Part shown: in pieces, positions 58,801 to 64,000 of the stretch
How the letters are laid out: each line of letters opens with the position of its first letter
How positions within the stretch are numbered: the first letter of the stretch is position 1
DNA from: Auriscalpium vulgare
Taxonomy: Eukaryota; Basidiomycota; Agaricomycetes; Russulales; Auriscalpiaceae
Length of the DNA: 64,000 nt
NCBI GenBank assembly: GCA_019915015.1
Contig: JAHBBC010000001.1
Location: 2,976,001 to 3,040,000, forward strand
Direction of reading: 5' to 3'
Program-made: the position numbers and the translations under genes
Notes under the pieces: model-generated
What the model was told of the DNA's origin: nothing
The model's database searches: none
What the model saw: only the letters and a program-made list of their open reading frames with translations

Positions 58801-59004
58801 ATTCGCTCACCGGCATATGACATCCTCTTGGGGAGGCCGTTTGACGTATTGACGGGCAGCGTGGTCCGCAACTTTCCGGATGAGCGTCAGACCATCACGA
58901 TTACAGACCCCAATACTCAGGAGACAGCGACCGTCCCCACTATCGAACGGGGATCGCGGCGGATTGTGGAACAAGAAACAAAGGCTGCGGGTTTTCGGAA
59001 CTAG
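55891..59004 (+). CDS. Gypsy Gag-protease polyprotein
   Basis: ATG 55891 (MGPKARVVLEPTRRQPLRAS) to TAG 59002-59004, 1,037 residues. The Gag capsid-like region includes PTFDGSRPRELPRYFAELKH, FADFEKAIIALYPGADGERK, LGDLSHYYREFYAISEFLKK and FLRGLPRSLQDRVEQRLQY. A zinc knuckle follows, CTFCGGPDHFMREC (CCHC). The retropepsin near the C-terminus reads HIEAILDPGSQVISMSEDTC then SPAYDILLGRPF; the active-site triad is DPG where most retropepsins have DTG or DSG. Pol lies in the -1 frame and the last codons before the stop hold the heptamer GGGTTTT. The protein forms particles and matures the polyproteins. The frame is completely open. Confidence 0.93.
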   Translation: MGPKARVVLEPTRRQPLRASCTDAYAVAQFAEMPGHFEDEEQDGNVAGYDAALDPTNAGRGSSGGVDEVEVSRQGPPLPRHDGPDGRPAEQDGWVESLMLHRELLRMGESPARLRIGPVETPRSRRVAEADDSEPEVADIIDGRGERQPSNPGSRRNRPVSPNRGSQGGLSGERQRSGSAASSPLSDAPSSPVNQPLPTRMTTPMPTRGDRRAPTFDGSRPRELPRYFAELKHLLTQAGITNDEEMKAHAVRYLDVLTADQWVIRPEFEKGKKFADFEKAIIALYPGADGERKYVLGDLDRLVAQYANGGLTSLGDLSHYYREFYAISEFLKKRGRVSERDQDFAFLRGLPRSLQDRVEQRLQYKEPDHDRDDPYPMAKVFEAAEYLLHGTTTTPRSHTDMPSVTAAVESQLPPAKAAEPVVKVEQFGALLEKATEQIARAYQAGRAEALAGNGNGAPNFTRGPAGPMQAANMGYDRPRPGPGQGGARCTFCGGPDHFMRECMVLQESIADGKVRRNNRGQVTLASGLEIPWGKGTLQQIVDDYYRANPAALRPEVAARLGNAVTENMMLATSGPIAVTDYPLRPARDQPVAGMIQMIPQLTDEERVAQLHQEVQVLMNLRDKRAEEKARRERALANGELAKPIGPLPGERVKTRRMVPEVVISPSKYTAKPKKVAFAEPENAKPSSEAVAGHEEEPELDTEPIHPFALVPDATYVATEEEQRAERNKKATAAYVKDTPVHEEGIASTVYERAMGASVTLTQRELLSLAPEVRAQIRHAVTPRRIPTAPTRAAQEPVAVMQTELQAGQDEFAEAFGDLCGLDDGSSERESERDRVRGISSHMPASFMQAMGFQTAAPPAGALILPDPVLSQFLNATERPSEPLIVAKESSALRAVLPLVDNQAHIEAILDPGSQVISMSEDTCHFLGLAYDPTITLDMLSANGSVDKSLGLARNVALKLGEITLYVQIHVIRSPAYDILLGRPFDVLTGSVVRNFPDERQTITITDPNTQETATVPTIERGSRRIVEQETKAAGFRN

Positions 59005-62000
59005 AGGGGTCGTTGGTGGATCAGGCGGAGGTGGCGCTAGTGGTCTCGTTCCGGCCCGGCGACACTGAAGAGCTTAAGATTGAAAACCTGGTCCCCTTCG
59101 ACTCCTCGACGGGAGCAAACGAGTTACGTGCAACCTATTTATCTTTCTGTGATTTGCCGGGGGATACCCCACGATTGTTTAAGACGTCGCCGGTCGATGT
59201 CGTCCATATACCCGCGGATCCTTTATTCTATTTCGCAGCGGCTGAGCTGCCTTCGCACGCGAGTTCGGACAAGACCCTCGGCGCCGAACCCTTGGTACAG
59301 AACGAGAAAGCGAAGGCCGTCTTTGCGGCAACTAAAAAGAAGTACAAGCCAGTACATCTCAAAGTGAAACCCGTTCTTGCCGACCTGCCCCAGCAGTTCC
59401 GGATAGTGCGCGATATCGCTGGCGACCCGCTGGCGGACATACCGGTACTGCCGACCCAGCCCCCGGACTTTAAAGCTGAAGGCCGGTATACGGCTGAGAG
59501 GAGAGCCCAGTTCGACGTGGTCCACGGACCGGACTTCCTGTGGCCGGAGGAGCGCAAGCTGATGCACCACTTCATGGGAGTGCACAACGAGGCGTTTGCA
59601 TGGGACGATACAGAGCGAGGGCACTTCCGTGAGGACTTCTTTCCGCCGGTTACCATTCCCGTAGTTCCCCATACGCCGTGGGTGCAGCGCAACATCCCAA
59701 TCCCGCCTGGCATCTACGATCAGGTCTGCGAACAGATTCGCCGAAAGCTAGCGGCGAACGTTTACGAACCATCCAACTCCTCGTACCGTTCCAAATGGTT
59801 CTGTGTGGTCAAGAAAGACGGCACGAGTTTGCGTTTAGTACACAGCCTCGAGCCCCTCAACGCGGTGACAATTGCGCACTCGGGAGTTCCGCCGTTCACG
59901 GACCAGCTCGCCGAACAGTTTGCTGGGAGAGCGTGCGGAGGGATGTTGGACCTGTATGTGGGCTACGACGAACGGACCCTGGACGTCGCGTCACGGGACC
60001 TGACTACGTTCCAGACCCCGTACGGCGCCCTACGACTGGTCACCTTGCCTATGGGATGGACGAATTCCGTGCCGATATTTCACGACGACGTCACCCACAT
60101 CCTGCAGGCGGAAATACCACACATCACGGTACCATTCATCGACGACGTACCGGTCAAAGGTCCGGCGAGTAGGTACCAAGACGAGGAAGGAAACTACGAG
60201 ACTATCGCCGACAATGAGGGTATTCGCCGATTCGTGTGGGAACACTTTCAGAACCTCAACCGGGTGGTACAACGGATGAAGTACTCGGGTGGAACGTTCT
60301 CGGGCTGGAAAACGGTGCTCTGTGCGCCGGAGATCATGGTGGTCGGCCACCGCTGCACGGCGGAAGGCCGCGTACCCGACGAGGCCCGTGTGTCCAAAAT
60401 CGTGAACTGGGGGCCGTGTCGAGACCTTTCAGACGTGCGCGCATTCCTGGGGACGGTTGGGGTCCTACGAGTATTCATCCAACATTTTGCCCATCGCGCA
60501 CACGCGTTGACGCACCTCACGCGAAAGGATGTCCCTTTCGAATTTGGGGCGGAGCAGTTGGCAGCCATGGAAGACCTAAAGGCTGCGGTGCTAGAGTCCC
60601 CGGCGCTACAGCCTATCGACTACCATTCGGGCGACGCGGTCATTCTTGCCGTGGATACTTCGCCGATCGCGGTGGGGTTCTTGCTCTGCCAGGCGGATCA
60701 CGACGAGCCAAAGAGCCGCAAGAAGCGACATTACGCACGATTTGGTTCCATAGCCCTTAACGACCGGGAAGCACGGTTCTCACAGCCGAAATTGGAGCTA
60801 TACGGCCTCTTCAGGGCGCTACGCGCCCTAAAGCTTTACCTGATTGGGGTACGGAACCTCGTGGTCGAAGTCGATGCAAGATACATAAAAGGCATGCTGG
60901 ACAACCCTGACATTGAGCCGTCGGCGAGCATCAATAGGTGGATCATAGCGATTTTAATGTTTCACTTTATCTTGGTACACGTCCCGGGCCTGTTCCACGG
61001 CCCAGACGGGTTATCACGTCGCCGTCGCCAACCAGGCGACGCCGACGAGCCCAACGACGACCATTTTGAAGACTGGGTGGACGCGCTGTACGGGTTTATG
61101 CATCTCATCAACGTCTACGTGCCCGGAGTTCGCCGAAGCTCGCCGACGGAGCAGAGTGGGGTTACTCGAACCTCCGTGGCCACTTTCTTTTCGCTGAACC
61201 AAGTAGTATCGGTTTCTTATGATAAGGTCGAGCGAGACGCTCGCAGCAAGGATGCCGACTCGCGCATTGATAAAGTCCGCGAGTGGCATCGTACGCTGCA
61301 GCGGCCGGCAAACCTCAGCGATCAGGAATACGCCACCTTTTTGCGGTACTGCACGGAATTTTTCTTGGACGGCACGAGCCTTTTCAAGAAGGAACCCCAG
61401 GGACGTCATCAGTTGGTGTTGCCCCAGGACAAGAGGATGGCAGCGTTGGAGGCCTGTCACAATGACGTCGGGCATCGCGGCGTCTACGCGACGCGCATGC
61501 TATTGCTGGAGCGCGTCTGGTGGCCGTTCCTGGACCGGGACGTCGCCTGGTTTGTGAGGACGTGTGGCATCTGCCAGACGCGCCAAGTCAAGCACGTCCT
61601 CATTCCGCCGAAAGTCGCCACGCCCGCGGGACTCTTCGCCAAAATGTACGCCGACACCATGCACATGCCGGCGTCAAAAGGCTTCAAGTATCTGGTCCAA
61701 GGCCGCTGCTCCGTGTCTCACTTTCCGGAATGGAGAATGCTCCGGCAGGAGAACGCGACGTCCATCGCCAGATGGATCTTCGAAGATGTCCTGTGCCGGT
61801 GGGGTGCTCTCCGCGAAATCGTCACAGACAACGGAACCCCGTACGTGGCCGCGCTGAAGGCCTTGGAGGACCAATACGGCGTGCGACACATCAGGATCTC
61901 CGGCTATAATTCGCGCTCCAATGGGCTCATCGAACGCTCCCACTTTGACGTTCGCCAGGCGCTCTATAAGGCAGCAGACGGCGACGCGACTAAGTGGGCG

Positions 62001-62474
62001 AATGTGGCGCACTCCGTGTTTTGGGCTGATAGGGTCACGACGCGCCGGCGCATGGGCTGTTCGCCGTACTTTGCGGCCACGGGCACGCAACCGTTGCTGC
62101 CACTCGATATCGTCGAAGCCACGTATCTCCTACCGCCGCCAGACTCAATCTTGTCTACGACGGATCTCATCGCGAGACGGGCGGTCGCCTTGCAGAAACG
62201 CCGTACACAACTGCGGACGTTGCACTCGAAAGTTTATGACGCTCGCCGAATCGCGGCCGTGAAGTTTGAACGCGATCACGAGACGTCCATCAAGGACTAC
62301 AACTTTCAACGGGGCGACCTTGTCCTACTCCGCTACACACAGTATGAGAAATCGCTGGACCGGAAGATGCTCCCGCGGTACGATGGGCCCTTCATTGTCG
62401 TTGCTCGGCGAAAAGGCGGCCCGTACATCCTCTGCGACTTGAACGGCGCGATCTTTGACCGCCCGGTCGCCGAA
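55978..62474 (+). repeat. Interspersed 9-mer TTCGCCGAA across gypsy coding DNA
   Basis: Exact copies start at 55978, 56370, 56572, 57431, 57919, 58321, 59737 and 61129. One-base variants occur at 59907 and 62242 (CTCGCCGAA), 62466 (GTCGCCGAA), and 56710, 60223 and 60659 (TTCGCCGAT). The copies fall in all three codon phases (Phe-Ala-Glu; Val/Ile-Arg-Arg; Ser-Pro-Asn), so the match is at DNA rather than peptide level. It is palindromic apart from its central base. The opposite-strand form TTCGGCGAA is at 55449 in the leader. Confidence 0.8.
58989..58995 (+). promoter_or_regulatory. Candidate -1 ribosomal frameshift heptamer GGGTTTT
   Basis: In gag phase the sequence reads gcG GGT TTT cgg aac TAG, exactly the X XXY YYZ form, 6 nt before the gag stop. 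A -1 slip gives GGG TTT TCG GAA CTA GAG and continues into the pol frame without a stop. CGGAAC (58996-59001) can pair with GTTCCG (59048-59053), but that stem starts right at the heptamer, so the stimulatory structure is uncertain. Confidence 0.7.
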
Positions 62475-62696
62475 TTTCGCGTCATCCCTTACTTCGCCCG
62501 TACACACATGGACCTGCCCAGGCTGCCCGACTTCATAGATGTGCCGATCGACCGGGTCGTGGCACTCACGTCTGGCGACCTGGCTCCCAGTGTAGTGGGC
62601 GAGCTAGGCGAGTCACGTTCGCTCAGCGAAGACGGCGCCGACGGGAGCGACCGCGCGAGTGTAGGGAGCGATGTGGACGACCATGCCGATCAATAA
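58996..62696 (+). CDS. Gypsy Pol: reverse transcriptase, RNase H, integrase
   Basis: Expressed presumably by -1 frameshifting; the frame has no in-frame ATG near its start and overlaps gag upstream. RT: NVYEPSNSSYRSKWFCVVKK, DGTSLRLVHSLEPLNAV, LYVGYDERTLDVASRDLTTF, LRLVTLPMGWTNSVPIFHDD and the active site VPFIDDVPVKGP (FIDD). RNase H: VILAVDTSPIAVGFLLCQAD, EARFSQPKLELYGLFRAL and VVEVDARYIKGMLDN. Integrase zinc domain: HNDVGHRGVYATRMLLLERV with CGICQTRQ. Catalytic core: YADTMHMPASKGFKYLV, REIVTDNGTPYVAALKAL and SGYNSRSNGLIERSHFDV (DDE). C-terminal: DGPFIVVARRKGGPYILCDL. Around 1,230 residues, no stops. It ends with an acidic Ser/Asp-rich tail (VGSDVDDHADQ). Confidence 0.93.
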
Positions 62697-62724
62697 GCGC
62701 TGAGGACAGCTCTGTCTTCAAGTT

Positions 62725-62733
62725 GGGGGGAGG
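62725..62733 (+). other. Polypurine tract candidate of the gypsy element
   Basis: GGGGGGAGG, 28 nt after the pol stop, following a small hairpin, GACAGCTCTGTC (62704-62715). In gypsy elements such a tract normally abuts the 3' LTR, but the sequence that follows (TTGGCAGAGC) does not recur in the 5' leader. Confidence 0.55.
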
Positions 62734-62924
62734 TTGGCAGAGCTCACGCGTCAAGAACAGGAGGGATCTCAATTGAACAGCGGAAGACACAGGCTATTTA
62801 CATTTTGGGGAAAAAGAGAAGGCTACAAGGACACGGAGAAGGCAGCAGGAAACAAGAGGGGAACGGTACAGGAAAAGAGACAGAAGAACGAGGAACCGGA
62901 AACAATGGAAACGAAGCAACACCA

Positions 62925-63995
62925 CTACTCCAAGGCAATGACGCCAGCGACCTCCCCTTCCACCCCCTCCGAATCCTCGGCAACAGGCAGAAGGATGCCG
63001 ATGTCGCCGACATCCGAGACGGGGGTAGCGGTCGCGCCGGGCAGGAAAAGGCCGGGGTGATCATCGGCCACAGCGGCGTCGGGCGCGGGACTGGCAACGG
63101 ACTCGGGGAGGGGCGACGGGGCGAGAGGGTCGGAGAAGGACGGCCCCATTGCGATCTCGTCGCAGGAATCCTGGAACCCTCCCCAGGTGTCGTAGGATTC
63201 GGCGACAGGAGTGGGCGAACGCAGGCGGGAAGGGCCAGCGACGGGAGGCGAAGCCGTGCGAATGAGCGCACGCGGGCTGGCAAGGAGCGGAGGCGAAGGG
63301 GAGCGAGCGAGGTCTTCCAGCTCGTCTTCAAGACGCGCCCGCGACTGGGGGCCGGAGGGACCAGCGACCGGGGGAGGAGTCGAGCGGATGCGGCCGCCAG
63401 GCGCTACCCGGAGAGCAGTGGGGATGACGGGCGACGGCTCAGACGCGGGAGTGGGGGACCGATCGAGGATATCGGCGATCTGGCGCGCGCGGAGGTGGAG
63501 GCGGTCGTGGCGGCGCGCCAGGACACGGAGGGCGTGCGCGTTAGCGGACAGCTCGATATAGAGCGCATTGAGGTCGCCAAGGGTCTCGCCGAAGTCCGAG
63601 ATGGGCGCCAGAAGGGACGTCCACTCAGCCTGAGCCGTCTCGATTTCGGCCGCCATATCGCGGAGGAGCGGCGCGGCGGGGCCATATGCGCCTGCGGGAA
63701 TGGGTCAAGGCAGGTAGGGAGAAAGGAGGAGAAGTGACCTACTGGGAAGGTCGGCGAAAGCTAGCGCCTCTGGGAAGGGCATCATCGCGACGCGAGAGCC
63801 AGGGGAGAGCCCGCGGTGGTTGGGGAGCGACGGCGAACCCGGCGGGTGCGCCACTTGCAACGAGGACGGAGGGTTGGCGCGCGCGCGTTTGCGTGGGCGA
63901 GGTCCAGGCGAAGGCGAGTCGGCGCGGGTACGGCGCTTGGGCCGCTGTACGTACCCGCCCTCCAGAACAGCGCCACCACAGTGCTTCTTGTGCAC
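62925..63995 (-). CDS. Spliced gene antisense to and downstream of gypsy pol (5' end outside window)
   Basis: Two visible exons (63995 or beyond to 63743; 63691-62925) around a 51-nt GT-AG intron; about 339 residues seen, 5' incomplete. Exon 1 begins in open frame with KKHCGGAVLEGGYVQRPKRR, then a basic, Pro-rich stretch (PRPRKRARANPP). Across the intron ALAFADLPS joins AYGPAAPLLRDMAAEIETAQ. A helical region follows: AEWTSLLAPISDFGETLGDL, NALYIELSANAHALRVLARR, HDRLHLRARQIADILDRS. The last ~180 residues are Pro/Ser/Ala-rich, with two PPVAGPS repeats, ending EGEVAGVIALE. The basic cluster suggests a nuclear protein; KKHCGG may be the end of a Cys-rich motif encoded upstream. No known catalytic domain. 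It could be an element-borne accessory gene or an adjacent host gene. Confidence 0.7.
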
Positions 63996-64000
63996 CCGGC

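Larger units (their letters stand above)
55200..64000 (+). mobile_element. Ty3/gypsy LTR retrotransposon (3' end outside window)
   Basis: Contains a leader/putative 5' LTR (~55.2-55.85 kb), gag-protease, a frameshift signal, RT-RNaseH-integrase, a polypurine-like tract and then a gene on the opposite strand that runs off the end. All element frames are open. The left border against the copia element is not defined, because no 3' LTR is in view to compare with. Integrase downstream of RNase H places it in the gypsy superfamily. Confidence 0.9.

Noticed and set aside
62734..64000. Treating everything after the gypsy polypurine tract as the 3' LTR
   Set aside because: No part of it recurs in the 55.2-55.85 kb leader, and it contains a spliced frame on the opposite strand. 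An LTR call needs the matching copy.

Overview
The window looks like nuclear DNA of an agaricomycete fungus, probably a wood-decay Polyporales-type species. This is inferred from GC-rich sequence, many 45-65 nt introns with GTNNGT donors and YAG acceptors, tightly packed genes on both strands, and the gene set (ATG12, a Dma1-type FHA-RING ligase, a BEACH protein, SDHB, basidiomycete-style copia and gypsy elements). No database search was possible. Names rest on motifs read from conceptual translations, and most exon borders are hand-placed.

Layout. 1-3.2 kb: two tandem copies of a short-chain dehydrogenase/reductase (SDR) gene, the left one entering from outside the window. 3.2-5.75 kb: glycyl-tRNA synthetase, with two apparent one-base frame breaks. 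5.75-11.4 kb: gene-poor DNA around one small four-exon gene for a 100-residue protein. 11.4-15.5 kb: a NYN-domain protein (minus), ATG12 (plus) and an Atg27/MRH-like secretory protein (minus, convergent with ATG12). 16.2-19.0 kb: two tandem acetoin-reductase-like SDR genes (minus), with a third paralogue at 32.3-33.5 kb (plus). 20.5-23.6 kb: a Dma1/CHFR-like E3 ligase convergent with a Tmt1-like methyltransferase. 24.1-30 kb: a large disordered protein with an F-box-like segment and a nuclear-looking hypothetical protein. 30.4-31.5 kb: succinate dehydrogenase iron-sulphur subunit. 33.8-41.5 kb: a BEACH-WD40 protein. 42.1-45.9 kb: an F-box/WD40 protein. 47.4-48.3 kb: a four-pass membrane protein. 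49.2-50.4 kb: a DEDDy 3'-5' exonuclease.

The right end (52.6-64 kb) is a nested transposon landscape. A third copy of the left-end SDR gene keeps only exon 1 and part of intron 1, because the 3' LTR of a Ty1/copia element (reverse orientation) lies in that intron. The copia pol is cut off near 55.2 kb, where a gypsy-type element begins head-to-head. The gypsy has uninterrupted gag-protease and RT-RNaseH-integrase frames joined by a candidate -1 slippery heptamer, GGGTTTT. A spliced gene on the opposite strand follows its pol frame and runs off the window.

The signals most worth a second look are: (i) a 9-mer, TTCGCCGAA, repeated through the gypsy in all three reading frames and not seen by eye in the first 52 kb; (ii) the antisense spliced gene attached to the gypsy; (iii) the frameshift signal; (iv) the three-copy SDR story with an identity patch suggestive of gene conversion and a copia insertion into the third copy. 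The other genes are mainly housekeeping (translation, autophagy, respiration, ubiquitin signalling) with no obvious shared pathway, apart from the two autophagy genes side by side.
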